The notes under the pieces were generated by a model. It made no database searches and had not been told where the DNA came from. It saw nothing but the letters and a program-made list of their open reading frames with translations. From the NCBI RefSeq assembly GCF_005862305.2, contig NZ_CP054021.1, forward strand, positions 4,195,501-4,259,500: a stretch of 64,000 nt of DNA. The letters are read 5' to 3'. The position numbers and the translations under genes were made by a program. Of this stretch, positions 40,064 to 50,521 are shown piece after piece. The DNA comes from Rhizobium indicum. GTDB taxonomy: Bacteria > Pseudomonadota > Alphaproteobacteria > Rhizobiales > Rhizobiaceae. Numbering within the stretch: the stretch's first letter is position 1; each line of letters begins with the position of its first letter.

Positions 40064-40104
40064 GATTTGGACTGTCTGGTCTTATGACGTCAAGGAGCCT
40101 TCCC

Positions 40105-43100
40105 GTGTTTGACAATCTCTTTGGTCCGGAAACGGGCAAGCGTGACGGAACTGAAGTGTTCGCAGCTTTGAGACAAGCTGCGAGCGAACGCATCCTTGTT
40201 CTCGACGGCGCCATGGGTACGCAGATCCAAGGGCTCGGCTATGACGAAGACCAGTTTCGCGGGACGCGTTTCATCGGCTGCGCCTGTCACCAGAAGGGCA
40301 ATAACGACCTTCTGATCCTGACCCAGCCGGACGCGATCGAAGAGATCCATTACAGATACGCCAAGGCCGGCGCCGATATTCTCGAGACCAACACCTTCTC
40401 CTCGACCCGCATCGCGCAGGCCGACTACGAGATGGAAGGTGCGGTCTACGACCTCAACAAGGAAGGTGCCGAGATCGTGCGCCGGGCAGCACAGCGCGCC
40501 GAGCGTGAGGATGGCCGCCGCCGCTTCGTCGCCGGCGCCATCGGACCGACCAACCGCACCGCGTCGATCTCGCCCGACGTCAACAATCCCGGCTTCCGCG
40601 CCGTGACATTCGACGATCTGCGTTCCGCTTATGGCGAGCAGATCGACGGGCTGATCGACGGCGGCGCCGACATCATCCTCATCGAGACGATCTTCGACAC
40701 GCTGAACGCCAAGGCTGCAATCTTCGCCTGCGAGGAGCGCTTCCAGGCCAAGGGCGTGCGCCTGCCTGTGATGATCTCGGGCACGATCACCGACCTTTCC
40801 GGCCGCACGCTGTCCGGCCAGACGCCGTCGGCCTTCTGGAATTCCGTGCGCCATGCCAACCCCTTCACGATCGGGCTCAACTGCGCGCTCGGCGCCAATG
40901 CGATGCGCCCGCACCTGCAGGAGCTTTCGGGCGTCGCCGACACCTTCATCTGCGCTTATCCGAATGCCGGCCTGCCGAACGAGTTCGGCCAGTATGACGA
41001 AACGCCGGAGCTGATGGCGGCGCAGATCGATGGCTTCGCTCGCGAGGGCCTCGTCAATATCGTCGGCGGCTGCTGTGGCTCGACGCCCGAGCATATCAAG
41101 GCGATCGCCGAGACCGTTGCCAAGTACAAGCCGCGGCCGATCCCCGAGCATCGCCCGTTCATGTCGCTGTCGGGACTCGAACCCTTCGAGCTGACCAAGG
41201 ACATTCCCTTCGTCAATGTCGGCGAGCGCACCAACGTCACCGGCTCGGCCCGCTTCCGCAAGCTGATCACCAACGCTGATTTCACCGCAGCGCTCGATGT
41301 CGCCCGCGACCAGGTCGAGAACGGCGCCCAGGTGATCGACATCAACATGGACGAAGGCCTGATCGATTCCGAAAAGGCGATGGTCGAGTTCCTCAACCTG
41401 ATCGCCGCCGAGCCTGACATTGCCCGCGTGCCCGTGATGATCGACTCGTCGAAGTTCTCGATCATCGAATCCGGCCTGAAGCGCGTCCAGGGCAAGCCGA
41501 TCGTCAACTCGATCTCGCTGAAGGAAGGCGAAGAGAATTTCCTCGCCCAGGCGCGGCTGCTGCACAATTACGGCGCTGCCGTCGTCGTCATGGCCTTCGA
41601 TGAGACGGGGCAGGCGGACAGCTACGAGCGCAAGGTGGATATCTGCACGCGCGCCTACAAGCTGCTGACCGAGAAGATCGGCTACCCGCCCGAGGACATC
41701 ATCTTCGACCCGAACATCTTCGCGGTCGCGACCGGCATCGAAGAGCACAATAATTACGGCGTCGACTTCATCGAGGCGACGCGGACGATCCGTGAGCGCA
41801 TGCCGCTGGTACACATTTCGGGCGGCGTCTCGAACCTGTCCTTCTCGTTCCGCGGCAACGAGCCGGTGCGCGAGGCGATGCACGCCGTGTTCCTCTACCA
41901 CGCCATTCAGGCGGGCATGGACATGGGCATCGTCAATGCCGGCCAGCTTGCCGTCTACGACAATATCGATCCCGAGCTGCGCCAGGCCTGCGAGGACGTG
42001 GTGCTGAACCGTCGTCCTGATGGTACCGAGCGGCTGCTCGAAGTGGCAGAGAAATTCCGTGGCGGCGCGGCACGCGAAGGCCGGGTCCAGGATCTTTCCT
42101 GGCGCGAATGGAGCGTCGAGAAGCGTCTCGAGCATGCGCTGGTTAACGGCATCACCGAATATATCGAGGCCGATACCGAAGAAGCACGCCTGCAGGCCGC
42201 GCGGCCGTTGCACGTCATCGAAGGGCCGCTGATGGCCGGCATGAATGTCGTCGGTGACCTCTTCGGCTCGGGCAAGATGTTCCTGCCGCAGGTGGTCAAG
42301 TCGGCACGCGTGATGAAGCAGGCGGTCGCCGTGCTGCTGCCCTACATGGAAGAGGAAAAGCGCCTCCACGGCGGCGACCAGCGTCGGTCGGCCGGCAAGA
42401 TCCTGATGGCGACGGTCAAGGGCGACGTGCACGATATCGGCAAGAACATCGTCGGCGTCGTGCTTGCCTGCAACAATTACGAGATCGTCGACCTCGGCGT
42501 CATGGTGCCGGCGACGAAGATTCTCGAGACGGCCATTGCCGAGAAGGTCGACGTCATCGGCCTCTCCGGCCTGATCACGCCGTCGCTCGACGAGATGGTG
42601 CATGTTGCAGCCGAGATGGAGCGCCAGGGTTTCGAGATCCCGCTGCTGATCGGCGGGGCGACGACCAGCCGCGTGCATACGGCCGTGAAGATCCATCCGG
42701 GCTACAATAAGGGGCAGACGGTTTATGTGACCGATGCCAGCCGCGCCGTCGGCGTCGTCTCGGCTCTGCTGTCGCCGGAGAGCCGCCAGGGCTATGTCGA
42801 TGATGTAAGAGCCGAATATGCCAAGGTGGCGGCCGCCCATGCGCGCAGCGAGGCCGAGAAGGTGCGCCTGCCGTTGCCCCGGGCGCGCGAGAATGCGCAC
42901 AAGATTGACTGGTCCGCCCACCAGCCGGTGAAGCCGCAATTCTTCGGCACGCGGGTGTTCGAGGATTACGATCTGGCCGAGCTTGCCAAATACATCGACT
43001 GGACGCCGTTCTTCCAGACCTGGGAGTTGCGCGGCCGATATCCTGCCATTCTCGAAGACGAGAAGCAGGGCGAGGCGGCGCGCGCGCTCTGGGCCGATGC

Positions 43101-43878
43101 GCAGGCGATGCTGAAGAAGATCATCGACGAGAAGTGGTTCCGCCCGCGCGCCGTCATCGGCTTCTGGCCGGCAGGCGCTGTCGGCGACGACATTCGCCTG
43201 TTCACCGACGAGAGCCGCAGCCAAGAACTCGCCACCTTCTACACGCTGCGCCAGCAGCTTTCCAAGCGAGACGGGCGGCCGAATGTGGCGCTTTCCGATT
43301 TCGTGGCGCCGGTCTCAAGCGGTGTGCAGGATTATGTCGGCGGCTTCGTGGTGACGGCCGGCATCGAGGAAATCGCCATCGCCGAACGTTTCGCGCGGGC
43401 GAACGACGATTATTCCTCGATCCTTGTCAAGGCGCTGGCGGACCGCTTCGCCGAAGCTTTTGCCGAACGTATGCACGAGCAGGTGCGGCGCGAATACTGG
43501 GGCTATGCCAAGGACGAGACGCTCAGCAAGGAGGATCTCATTACCGAAGTCTATGCCGGCATCCGCCCAGCACCCGGTTATCCCGCCCAGCCCGATCACA
43601 CGGAAAAGGCAACGCTCTTCAAGCTGCTCGATGCTGAAAAAGCCGCCGGCGTGAAGCTGACGGAGAGTTATGCGATGTGGCCGGGTTCCTCGGTCTCCGG
43701 CCTCTATATCGGCCATCCCGACTCCTATTATTTCGGCGTCGCCAAGGTGGAGCGCGATCAGGTGGAGGATTATGCGGCCCGCAAGGATATGGCGGTTTCC
43801 GAAGTCGAGCGTTGGCTCGGGCCGGTGCTGAACTACGTGCCGCGCAAGACCGAAACCGAGATCGAGGATGCGGCGTAA
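40105..43878 (+). CDS. metH: Cobalamin-dependent methionine synthase
   Basis: 1257 residues from GTG 40105 (start [15 protein letters not shown]), preferred because AAGGAG stands seven bases upstream; ATG 40084 adds seven residues. Domains in order: homocysteine-binding domain ([11 protein letters not shown]; zinc ligands in GLNCALGA and [10 protein letters not shown]), methyltetrahydrofolate-binding domain ([16 protein letters not shown]), cobalamin-binding domain with its [11 protein letters not shown] motif (His ligand to cobalt), and the S-adenosylmethionine-dependent reactivation domain ([12 protein letters not shown]). Length is full. It transfers the methyl group from methyltetrahydrofolate to homocysteine. 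Transcription starts from an ArsR-type palindrome region. Confidence 0.96.
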   Translation: MFDNLFGPETGKRDGTEVFAALRQAASERILVLDGAMGTQIQGLGYDEDQFRGTRFIGCACHQKGNNDLLILTQPDAIEEIHYRYAKAGADILETNTFSSTRIAQADYEMEGAVYDLNKEGAEIVRRAAQRAEREDGRRRFVAGAIGPTNRTASISPDVNNPGFRAVTFDDLRSAYGEQIDGLIDGGADIILIETIFDTLNAKAAIFACEERFQAKGVRLPVMISGTITDLSGRTLSGQTPSAFWNSVRHANPFTIGLNCALGANAMRPHLQELSGVADTFICAYPNAGLPNEFGQYDETPELMAAQIDGFAREGLVNIVGGCCGSTPEHIKAIAETVAKYKPRPIPEHRPFMSLSGLEPFELTKDIPFVNVGERTNVTGSARFRKLITNADFTAALDVARDQVENGAQVIDINMDEGLIDSEKAMVEFLNLIAAEPDIARVPVMIDSSKFSIIESGLKRVQGKPIVNSISLKEGEENFLAQARLLHNYGAAVVVMAFDETGQADSYERKVDICTRAYKLLTEKIGYPPEDIIFDPNIFAVATGIEEHNNYGVDFIEATRTIRERMPLVHISGGVSNLSFSFRGNEPVREAMHAVFLYHAIQAGMDMGIVNAGQLAVYDNIDPELRQACEDVVLNRRPDGTERLLEVAEKFRGGAAREGRVQDLSWREWSVEKRLEHALVNGITEYIEADTEEARLQAARPLHVIEGPLMAGMNVVGDLFGSGKMFLPQVVKSARVMKQAVAVLLPYMEEEKRLHGGDQRRSAGKILMATVKGDVHDIGKNIVGVVLACNNYEIVDLGVMVPATKILETAIAEKVDVIGLSGLITPSLDEMVHVAAEMERQGFEIPLLIGGATTSRVHTAVKIHPGYNKGQTVYVTDASRAVGVVSALLSPESRQGYVDDVRAEYAKVAAAHARSEAEKVRLPLPRARENAHKIDWSAHQPVKPQFFGTRVFEDYDLAELAKYIDWTPFFQTWELRGRYPAILEDEKQGEAARALWADAQAMLKKIIDEKWFRPRAVIGFWPAGAVGDDIRLFTDESRSQELATFYTLRQQLSKRDGRPNVALSDFVAPVSSGVQDYVGGFVVTAGIEEIAIAERFARANDDYSSILVKALADRFAEAFAERMHEQVRREYWGYAKDETLSKEDLITEVYAGIRPAPGYPAQPDHTEKATLFKLLDAEKAAGVKLTESYAMWPGSSVSGLYIGHPDSYYFGVAKVERDQVEDYAARKDMAVSEVERWLGPVLNYVPRKTETEIEDAA

Positions 43879-43922
43879 GCGGCCGCTTGGCGTCGTCCGC
43901 TGATAAAGTGATTCAAGAAACG

Positions 43923-43963
43923 AGGAAGCCGGAAAGTGATTCACTTTCCGGCTTCCTGCTTTT
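43923..43963. terminator. Bidirectional terminator between metH and the GntR gene
   Basis: AGGAAGCCGGAAAGTGA at 43923-43939 has a perfect inverse at 43941-43957 with one base between. On the forward strand GCTTTTG follows. It separates convergent metH and the UTRA regulator gene. Confidence 0.85.
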
Positions 43964-44011
43964 GAAAATCAAGAAGATTTTTCTGTTGAACCGGTGATGT
44001 CGGCTTTGCGG

Positions 44012-44776
44012 TCAAGTCACCGCGATCGTCAGCTCCGCGACGAAATCATAGGCGTCGCCGCGATAGAGTGAGCGGGTGAATTCGACGGCGCGGCCGGAGC
44101 CGAGATAGGAAATGCGCTCGATCGACAGGCCGGCCGCACCGACGGAGACACCGAGAAGCTGGGCGTCGGCTTCCTTCATGTTGGTGGCCGAGATGCGCTG
44201 CACTGCGCGCACCGGGCGGACCTGGAGGCGTTCGAGTTCGGCATAGAGCGAATTGGTGACGGCCGACGGATCGGGCAGGAATTCGCCGGAGACGCTGGCA
44301 TTCTCGATCGCCAGCGGCTGGTCGTCGGCGATGCGCAGGCGGGAAAGGCGCGAAACCTTGACGTCGGTGCCGAGGCCAAGGATCATCATCTCGTCGGGCG
44401 AGGGGGTGTGGATGCCCTTGTGCAGCCATTCGGAGCGGGAGGACATGCCGCGGCGCGCCATATCCTCAGTAAAGGAGGTGAGCTGCGACAGGCGTTGCTC
44501 GACCTTGGAGACCGGCTTGGCGACGAAGGTGCCCGAGCCGTGGCGGCGCACCAGCAGGCCATCGGCGACAAGTTCGTCGATCGCCTTTCGCACGGTGACG
44601 CGGCTGACGGCGGCGAATTCGGCGATGTCGCGTTCCGGCGGCAGCGCATCGCCGTGGCCGAGCGTGCCGGTGCGCACGGCCTCTTCGAGCATGCGGCGCA
44701 GCTTGACGTAGAGCGGGCCGGTGCCGGCGGCCTGCAAGCGCTCCAGGGATAGGATGGTAGCGAGGTCGTCGCTCAT
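44012..44776 (-). CDS. GntR-family regulator with UTRA domain (HutC/NagR type)
   Basis: A 254-residue protein. Winged helix at about residues 20-90 (YVKLRRMLEEAVRTGTLGHG, ERDIAEFAAVSRVTVRKAID). The UTRA effector domain follows (LSRLRIADDQPLAIENASVS, then RAVEFTRSLYRGDAYDFVAE). Its start overlaps the stop of the kinase gene (ATGA). UTRA regulators commonly sense phosphorylated sugars or amino sugars. It probably controls the divergent sugar operon through the GGTATT-type sites. Confidence 0.87.
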   Translation of the reverse strand: MSDDLATILSLERLQAAGTGPLYVKLRRMLEEAVRTGTLGHGDALPPERDIAEFAAVSRVTVRKAIDELVADGLLVRRHGSGTFVAKPVSKVEQRLSQLTSFTEDMARRGMSSRSEWLHKGIHTPSPDEMMILGLGTDVKVSRLSRLRIADDQPLAIENASVSGEFLPDPSAVTNSLYAELERLQVRPVRAVQRISATNMKEADAQLLGVSVGAAGLSIERISYLGSGRAVEFTRSLYRGDAYDFVAELTIAVT

Positions 44777-45657
44777 GCCGCACCTCTCTGCCTGTCGTTC
44801 AAGAGCTTCACCGCAAGTTCCACCGCGCCGTGCAAGGCATCGTTCTTCGGTCTGGCGAGCAGCGGCCTGTAGCGTTCGGAAAGCCAGGGTTCATAAGCTT
44901 CGGCAAGACCTCCGAGCAGGCAGATCGACGGGCATTCGGACCAGAGCAGCGCGTCGAGGCTTTCGCCGATCGCCGTTGCCGCATCCGTGACGATGCCGAC
45001 CGCGATAGCATCGCCCTTGGCCGCATGTTCGAAGACGATCGGTGCGTAGCGGGCAAAGTCCTTCGGTCTTGCCGAGTGCGCGAATTCGACGATGTGCTCG
45101 GGATCGTTGCCATATTCGGTCATGACCGCTTCGGTGATCGGCGATGCTGGGCGCACTCTGTCGTGGGCGAGCAGCGATCTTTCCAGGAGGTCGCGGCCGA
45201 GGCGGGCGCCGCTTGCCTGGTCGCCGACAACGGAACCCCAGCCGCCGATGCCGTTCAGCCGGCCGTCCTTGCGGGCATTATAGACGGAGCCTGTTCCGAA
45301 GGCGCCAACGATGCCGTCGGCATCGCCGAGCGCGCCCTGCAGGGCGATCAGCGCATCGGTGACGACGCGGCCTTCGGCAAAGGGCAGGGCCTTTTCGATT
45401 CGCCTGCCGTAATCCCCGACATTGGCGCCGGCAACGCCGACGACGGCTGCGACAGAGGAAAGGGTCTCAGCATCGAGCCCGGCATCGCGTAGCGCCTGCC
45501 GGGCGGATTCGACGATATTGAGAAGAGAGTTTTCGAGATCCGACAGAATGTTGGCAGGGCCGGCCTTGCCGCGGCCGATGACTTTGCCGTTCCTGTCCGC
45601 GACTGCGGCCCGGCAGCTCGTTCCGCCGCCGTCTATGCCGATTGCAAGCTCCGTCAT
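44773..45657 (-). CDS. BadF/BadG-type sugar kinase, N-acetylglucosamine kinase-like
   Basis: 294 residues from ATG 45657, which has GGAGG five bases upstream; the frame extends nine codons further. ASKHA-type phosphate-binding motif IGIDGGGTSCRAAVADRNGK at the N-terminus, second motif around GAFGTGSVYNAR, adenosine motif near CLLGGLAEAY. The family includes eukaryotic-type GlcNAc kinases and bacterial amino-sugar kinases. First gene of the reverse arm and translationally coupled to the GntR gene. It would phosphorylate the sugar taken up by the divergent transporter. Confidence 0.85.
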   Translation of the reverse strand: MTELAIGIDGGGTSCRAAVADRNGKVIGRGKAGPANILSDLENSLLNIVESARQALRDAGLDAETLSSVAAVVGVAGANVGDYGRRIEKALPFAEGRVVTDALIALQGALGDADGIVGAFGTGSVYNARKDGRLNGIGGWGSVVGDQASGARLGRDLLERSLLAHDRVRPASPITEAVMTEYGNDPEHIVEFAHSARPKDFARYAPIVFEHAAKGDAIAVGIVTDAATAIGESLDALLWSECPSICLLGGLAEAYEPWLSERYRPLLARPKNDALHGAVELAVKLLNDRQRGAA

Positions 45658-45696
45658 CGGGCCTCCGAATATGCCGTTCCCCATGTTTTTTAATAC

Positions 45697-45713
45697 AATA
45701 CCAAAAAAATACC
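45697..45713 (-). promoter_or_regulatory. GGTATT-type operator candidate facing the kinase arm
   Basis: Read on the reverse strand: GGTATTTTTTTGGTATT, two GGTATT half-sites in direct order 11 bases apart. It lies 40 bases upstream of the kinase start. It is nearly identical to the site at 45828 on the other strand. Confidence 0.6.
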
Positions 45714-45827
45714 ATTTACCAAGTGGGAATGAGGAAGAAAATCAATCTTTTTATCTTATTGATTTTGCTTGATTAAATTTTTTAATGAATTTTATCAGGC
45801 CGAAAAGTTAAATTAGTCTGGACAATT

Positions 45828-45844
45828 GGTATTTTTTTGGCATT
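45828..45844 (+). promoter_or_regulatory. GGTATT-type operator candidate facing the transporter arm
   Basis: GGTATTTTTTTGGCATT differs in one base from the reverse-strand site at 45697-45713. Together they form a symmetric pair 131 bases apart in the divergent region. Confidence 0.6.
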
Positions 45845-46182
45845 AATTCGGCAAAAGGGAACAGCACTTCGAGGCCCGCGAAAATCAGCAGTTAAGCCAA
45901 GCCGGAACCGCTTCGAAGGTGATCGAGATGACGACCCGCCGGTCTATCAGCTGGTGGCGAATTCAGGCGTCCATCGGCTTTCCCCATCATTTCGCCGCCC
46001 CGGTGCAGCCACCGGGAAGGCGCGCAGTCCGGCCGCAGGCGATCCGCCTTCGTGTCCGTCGAGCTTTCGGGACCGGCATTACTGGCGGTCCTCCAAGGGG
46101 CGTTGGGTGTTACCTCAAACACGCCAATTGCTTGTTTCAGATCGAAAACAGCGCCTAACGGCGCTTAAAACAGGAGAGGGAA

Positions 46183-47442
46183 ATGAAAAACACTGCTCTG
46201 AAAAGCTTGCTGCTTGCCTCCAGTCTGCTGAGTTCAGCGGGCCTCGTCCATGCCGCCGACGTCACGCTGACGGTCGAAAGCTGGCGTAACGACGACCTGC
46301 AGATCTGGCAGGAAAAGATCATCCCGGCTTTCGAAGCCAAGAACCCGGGCATCAAGATCGTTTTCTCGCCGACCGCGCCGACCGAATACAACGCCTCGCT
46401 GAATGCCAAGCTCGATGCAGGCTCCGCAGGCGATATCATCACCTGCCGTCCGTTCGATGCCTCGCTCGAACTCTTCAACAAGAAGCAGCTCACTGACATC
46501 ACCAGCCTGCCTGGCATGGAGAACTTCTCGCCGGTCGCCAAGGCCGCCTGGAGCACCGACGACGGCAAGTCGACCTTCTGCGTGCCGATGGCTTCTGTCA
46601 TCCACGGCTTCATCTACAACAAGGATGCCTTCGACAAGCTCGGCATCTCTGTGCCGAAGACCCAGGACGAGTTCTACGCAGCGCTCGACAAGATCAAGGC
46701 CGACGGCACCTACATTCCGCTCGCCATGGGCACGAAGGACCTCTGGGAAGCCGCTACCATGGGCTACCAGAATATCGGCCCGAACTACTGGAAGGGTGAG
46801 GATGGCCGCGCCGCCCTGATCGCCGGCAAGCAGAAGCTGACGGATGCCGACTGGGTCAAGCCCTATGAAGAGCTTGCAAAGTGGAAGCCCTATCTCGGCG
46901 ACGGCTTCGAAGCCCAGACCTATTCGGACAGCCAGAACCTGTTCACGCTCGGTCGTGCCGCGATCTATCCGGCCGGCTCGTGGGAAATCTCGCTGTTCAA
47001 CAGCCAGGCGCAGTTCAAGATGGGCGCCTTCCCGCCGCCGGTTCCGAAGGCCGGCGACACGGGCTACATCTCCGACCATCCGGATATCGGTGTCGCTCTG
47101 AACACCAAGAGCACGCATGCCGAGGAAGCCAAGAAGTTCCTTAGCTGGGTCGCTTCGCCTGAGTTCGCCGATATCTACGCCAACGCGCTGCCGGGCTTCT
47201 TCAGCCTGAACTCTAACCCGGTCAAGATGTCCGATCCGCTCGCTCAGGAATTCGTCTCCTGGCGCGGCCCGTACAAGTCGACGGTGCGCTCGACCTATCA
47301 GATCCTGTCGCGCGGCACGCCGAACCTCGAAAACGAGACCTGGGTCGAATCGGCCAATGTGATCAACGGCACGGATACGCCGGCGGTTGCTGCCGAGAAG
47401 CTCCAGAAAGGCCTCGACAGCTGGTACAAGCCGGCCAAGTGA
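46183..47442 (+). CDS. Sugar ABC transporter periplasmic binding protein
   Basis: 419 residues with a Sec signal peptide (cleavage after AGLVHA, about residue 25) and a good ribosome binding site (GGAGAGGG). The mature protein has the family 1 solute-binding pattern (IIPAFEAKNPGIKIVFSP, later GRAAIYPAGSWEISLF and FNSQAQFKMGAFPPP). It delivers a mono- or oligosaccharide to the two permeases. First gene of the forward arm. The kinase on the other arm suggests an amino sugar. Confidence 0.9.
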   Translation: MKNTALKSLLLASSLLSSAGLVHAADVTLTVESWRNDDLQIWQEKIIPAFEAKNPGIKIVFSPTAPTEYNASLNAKLDAGSAGDIITCRPFDASLELFNKKQLTDITSLPGMENFSPVAKAAWSTDDGKSTFCVPMASVIHGFIYNKDAFDKLGISVPKTQDEFYAALDKIKADGTYIPLAMGTKDLWEAATMGYQNIGPNYWKGEDGRAALIAGKQKLTDADWVKPYEELAKWKPYLGDGFEAQTYSDSQNLFTLGRAAIYPAGSWEISLFNSQAQFKMGAFPPPVPKAGDTGYISDHPDIGVALNTKSTHAEEAKKFLSWVASPEFADIYANALPGFFSLNSNPVKMSDPLAQEFVSWRGPYKSTVRSTYQILSRGTPNLENETWVESANVINGTDTPAVAAEKLQKGLDSWYKPAK

Positions 47443-47466
47443 TGTGATCAGGGGCGGCTTTTGCTG

Positions 47467-47604
47467 CCCCTGATCCGGCCTGCCGGCCACCTTCTCCCCG
47501 CTCGCGGGGAGAAGGAGACTCGCAGCGACCTCCCAGCCCGATATGGCATCTCAGCAGGGCGTGTTCCCTCTCTTCCCAGGTGGCAGAGAGTTAGGGTGAG
47601 GCGC
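47467..47604. repeat. Palindromic mosaic element B, between binding protein and permease
   Basis: Starts CCCCTGATCCGG and contains the hairpin CTTCTCCCCGctcGCGGGGAGAAG (about 47491-47514). It ends TTAGGGTGAGGCGC. It has the same core as element A (33979) and element C (61249) and lies in the 217-base gap after the binding-protein gene. Confidence 0.72.
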
Positions 47605-47659
47605 AACGTTTTCCACCTGTGCTGCCCTTGCAGCCAGTCGACAAGAACAGGCAAAAGCC

Positions 47660-48607
47660 ATGAGCGAAACCGACAACGCGGCCGATATCGTCCCGATCAA
47701 GCGCCCGGTGCGCTGGCACATTTTCGTCTTCATGCTGCCGGCCCTAATCGTCTATTCCGCGGTCATGGTGCTGCCGCTCATCGAAACGCTTCGGTTGTCG
47801 CTCTACAATACGGTCGACGGGCAGCCGGCCTTCGTCGGTCTTGCTAATTTCAAGGTGCTGTTCGGTGATCCGCGCTGGGCGCGTGATTTCTGGAACGCGC
47901 TCGTCAACAACCTGATCTTCTTTGCCATCCACATGTGCGTGCAGAACCCGATCGGCGTGGCGCTAGCCGCCCTGCTTTCGGTGCCGAAGCTGCGCGGCGT
48001 TGCCTTCTACCGCACGGCGATGTTCCTGCCGACGCTCTTGTCCTTCGTCATCGTCGGTTTCATCTGGAAGCTCATCCTTTCGCCGATCTGGGGCGTGGCG
48101 CCCTGGATGCTCGATCTCATCGGTTTGAAATTCCTGTTCGCGCCCTGGCTCGGCCAGTCCGGCCCGGCGCTGATCGCAGTGTCGCTGATCTCGAACTGGC
48201 AATATATCGGCATTCCGATGATGCTGATCTATGCGGCCCTTCTGAGCATCCCCGAGGAAGTGATTGAGGCGGCCGAATGCGACGGCATCACCGGCTGGGC
48301 GCAATTCTGGAAGATCAAGCTGCCGCTCATCCTGCCGGCGATCGGCATCATCTCGATCCTGACCTTCGTCGGCAATTTTAACGCCTTCGACCTGATCTAT
48401 ACCGTGCAGGGGGCGCTTGCCGGGCCTAACATGTCGACCGACATTCTCGGGACGCTGCTCTACCGCACCTTCTTCGGTTTCCAGCTTCAGCTCGGCGACC
48501 GCTCGATGGGGGCGACGATCGCCACAGTGATGTTCCTCATCATCCTCGCCGGCGTCTCGCTTTATCTCTTCGTCATCCAGCGGCGCATGCGTCGCTATCA
48601 ATTCTGA
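47660..48607 (+). CDS. Sugar ABC transporter permease (MalF-type)
   Basis: 315 residues with about six transmembrane segments, the first FVFMLPALIVYSAVMVLPLI. The permease loop reads EVIEAAECDGITGWAQFWKI, K-LPLILP. Pairs with the next permease. Nine bases separate the two genes. Confidence 0.88.
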   Translation: MSETDNAADIVPIKRPVRWHIFVFMLPALIVYSAVMVLPLIETLRLSLYNTVDGQPAFVGLANFKVLFGDPRWARDFWNALVNNLIFFAIHMCVQNPIGVALAALLSVPKLRGVAFYRTAMFLPTLLSFVIVGFIWKLILSPIWGVAPWMLDLIGLKFLFAPWLGQSGPALIAVSLISNWQYIGIPMMLIYAALLSIPEEVIEAAECDGITGWAQFWKIKLPLILPAIGIISILTFVGNFNAFDLIYTVQGALAGPNMSTDILGTLLYRTFFGFQLQLGDRSMGATIATVMFLIILAGVSLYLFVIQRRMRRYQF

Positions 48608-48616
48608 GGAGCGCGC

Positions 48617-49456
48617 ATGTCCAAGGCACGCACATCTCCCATCCGCACCGGCCTCGTGCACCTGGCACTGAGCGCCTATACGCTGGTCGCGCTGTTTCCG
48701 GTGTTTCTGACCATCATCAACTCGTTCAAGGATCGCGCCTCGATCTTCCGCGAGCCGCTGATGATCCCGACACCATCGACCTTCAGCCTCGTCGGCTATC
48801 AGACGGTGTTGGGGCAGGGCGATTTCGCCACCTATTTCCAGAACAGCTTCATCGTCACGATCGTCTCGATCCTGCTGGTGCTGCTCTTCGGCGCCATGGC
48901 CGCCTTTGCGCTTTCCGAATACCGTTTCCGCGGCAATATGCTGCTCGGGCTCTACATGGCGATCGGCATCATGATCCCGATCCGTCTCGGCACGGTGGCG
49001 ATCCTGCAGGGCATGGTGGCGGCGGGCCTCGTCAATACGCTGACGGCGCTGATCCTCGTCTATACCGCGCAGGGCATACCGCTGGCGATCTTCATCCTGT
49101 CGGAGTTCATGCGCACGGTTTCGGATGATCTGAAGAATGCCGGGCGCATCGACGGGCTTTCCGAATATGCGATCTTCTTCCGCCTGGTGCTGCCGCTGGT
49201 GCGCCCGGCCATGGCGACGGTCGCCGTCTTCACGATGATCCCGATCTGGAACGACCTCTGGTTCCCGTTGATCCTGGCGCCCTCCGAGGCCACCAAGACG
49301 GTGACGCTCGGCTCGCAGATCTTCATCGGCCAGTTCGTCACCAACTGGAACGCGGTGTTGGCGGCGCTGTCGCTGGCGATCCTGCCGATCCTCGTCCTCT
49401 ACGTCATCTTCTCGCGGCAGCTGATCCGCGGCATCACGTCAGGAGCCGTCAAGTGA
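48617..49456 (+). CDS. Sugar ABC transporter permease (MalG-type)
   Basis: 279 residues with about six transmembrane segments. The loop LKNAGRIDGLSEYAIFFRLV, LPLVRP is the MalG-type EAA motif. The stop overlaps the next start (GTGA). The ribosome binding site GAGGAG lies nine bases before the ATG. Confidence 0.88.
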   Translation: MSKARTSPIRTGLVHLALSAYTLVALFPVFLTIINSFKDRASIFREPLMIPTPSTFSLVGYQTVLGQGDFATYFQNSFIVTIVSILLVLLFGAMAAFALSEYRFRGNMLLGLYMAIGIMIPIRLGTVAILQGMVAAGLVNTLTALILVYTAQGIPLAIFILSEFMRTVSDDLKNAGRIDGLSEYAIFFRLVLPLVRPAMATVAVFTMIPIWNDLWFPLILAPSEATKTVTLGSQIFIGQFVTNWNAVLAALSLAILPILVLYVIFSRQLIRGITSGAVK

Positions 49457-50511
49457 CTGAAAAACCGATCCGCGTCCTCGTTGCCGGCCTCGGCAATATG
49501 GGCCGCAGCCATGCGCTCGCCTATCACAACAATCCCGGCTTTGAGATCGTCGGTCTCGTCAACCGCTCGACGCCGCAATTGGAGCCTGAGCTGCAGGGCT
49601 ATACGATCCATCCCGACTTCATGGCGGCGCTGGCCGAGCTGAAGCCGGACCTCTGCTCCATCAACACCTATTCCGACAGCCATGCCGATTATGCGGTCGC
49701 TGCCTTCGAGGCCGGCTGCGATGTCTTCGTGGAAAAGCCGCTGGCAACCACCGTCGCCGATGCCGAGCGCGTCGTCGCGGCAGCTGGGAAGGCGGGGCGC
49801 AAGCTGGTGATCGGCTATATCCTTCGCCATCATCCTTCCTGGATGAAGCTGATCGAAGAGGCGCGCAAGCTCGGCCCGCCTTACGTCTTCCGCATGAACC
49901 TCAACCAGCAGTCCAGCGGCCCGACCTGGGCGACGCATAAGTCGCTGATGCGCACCACCTCGCCGATTGTCGATTGCGGTGTGCATTATGTCGACGTCAT
50001 GTGTCAGATCACTGACGCGAGGGCCGTCGAGGTGCGCGGCATGGGGCTGCGCATGTCCGACGAGATCGCTGCCGACATGTATAATTACGGTCACCTGCAG
50101 GTGCTGTTCGAGGATGGTTCCGTCGGCTGGTACGAAGCCGGCTGGGGTCCGATGATTTCGGAAACCGCCTTCTTCGTGAAGGATGTGATGTCGCCGAAGG
50201 GCGCGGTGTCGATCGTCATGGATCCGAACGCCAAGTCCGACGATATAGACACGCACACCAAGACCTCGGTGATCCGGCTGCATACGGCAGAGACCGGGCC
50301 TGACGGCAAGTTCATCCGGCCCGACCAGGACATGACGATGGAAGGCGAACCTGGCCATCAGGCGCTCTGCGACCTGGAACAGGCCTTCATGCTGAGGGCG
50401 ATCCGCGAGGATCTGGACCTCGACCGCCATATGGCGGATGCGGTGGCGTCGCTGCGCATCTGCCTTGCCGCCGACGAGAGCGTGCGTACCGGCCAGCCGG
50501 TCAGATTGTAA
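49453..50511 (+). CDS. Gfo/Idh/MocA-family oxidoreductase
   Basis: A 352-residue protein from GTG 49453. Rossmann motif [20 protein letters not shown] at the N-terminus, the family EKPLATT segment with its catalytic Lys near residue 98, and a C-terminal alpha/beta substrate domain ([20 protein letters not shown], then [14 protein letters not shown] with Asp and His). Uses NAD(P) to oxidise a sugar, inositol or related compound. Within a transporter operon this is the likely first catabolic step. Confidence 0.88.
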   Translation: MTEKPIRVLVAGLGNMGRSHALAYHNNPGFEIVGLVNRSTPQLEPELQGYTIHPDFMAALAELKPDLCSINTYSDSHADYAVAAFEAGCDVFVEKPLATTVADAERVVAAAGKAGRKLVIGYILRHHPSWMKLIEEARKLGPPYVFRMNLNQQSSGPTWATHKSLMRTTSPIVDCGVHYVDVMCQITDARAVEVRGMGLRMSDEIAADMYNYGHLQVLFEDGSVGWYEAGWGPMISETAFFVKDVMSPKGAVSIVMDPNAKSDDIDTHTKTSVIRLHTAETGPDGKFIRPDQDMTMEGEPGHQALCDLEQAFMLRAIREDLDLDRHMADAVASLRICLAADESVRTGQPVRL

Positions 50512-50521
50512 GGGAAAGACA

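Larger units (their letters stand above)
45658..46182. other. AT-rich divergent control region and long leader
   Basis: No gene is supported in these 525 bases. The part from about 45,680 to 45,860 is very AT-rich and carries two matched operator-like sites, one facing each transcription arm. The remaining 320 or so bases are an untranslated leader before the binding-protein gene. Confidence 0.65.

Noticed and set aside
39950..40104. Possible SAM or SAH riboswitch before metH
   Set aside because: The leader between the promoter and start is too short, and no riboswitch-like stems were found beyond the perfect DNA palindromes.
40090..43224. 1044-codon reverse frame opposite metH
   Set aside because: A shadow of metH: high-GC third positions keep the antisense frame open. 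Its translation is rich in Arg, His and Asp without domains, and metH is unmistakable.
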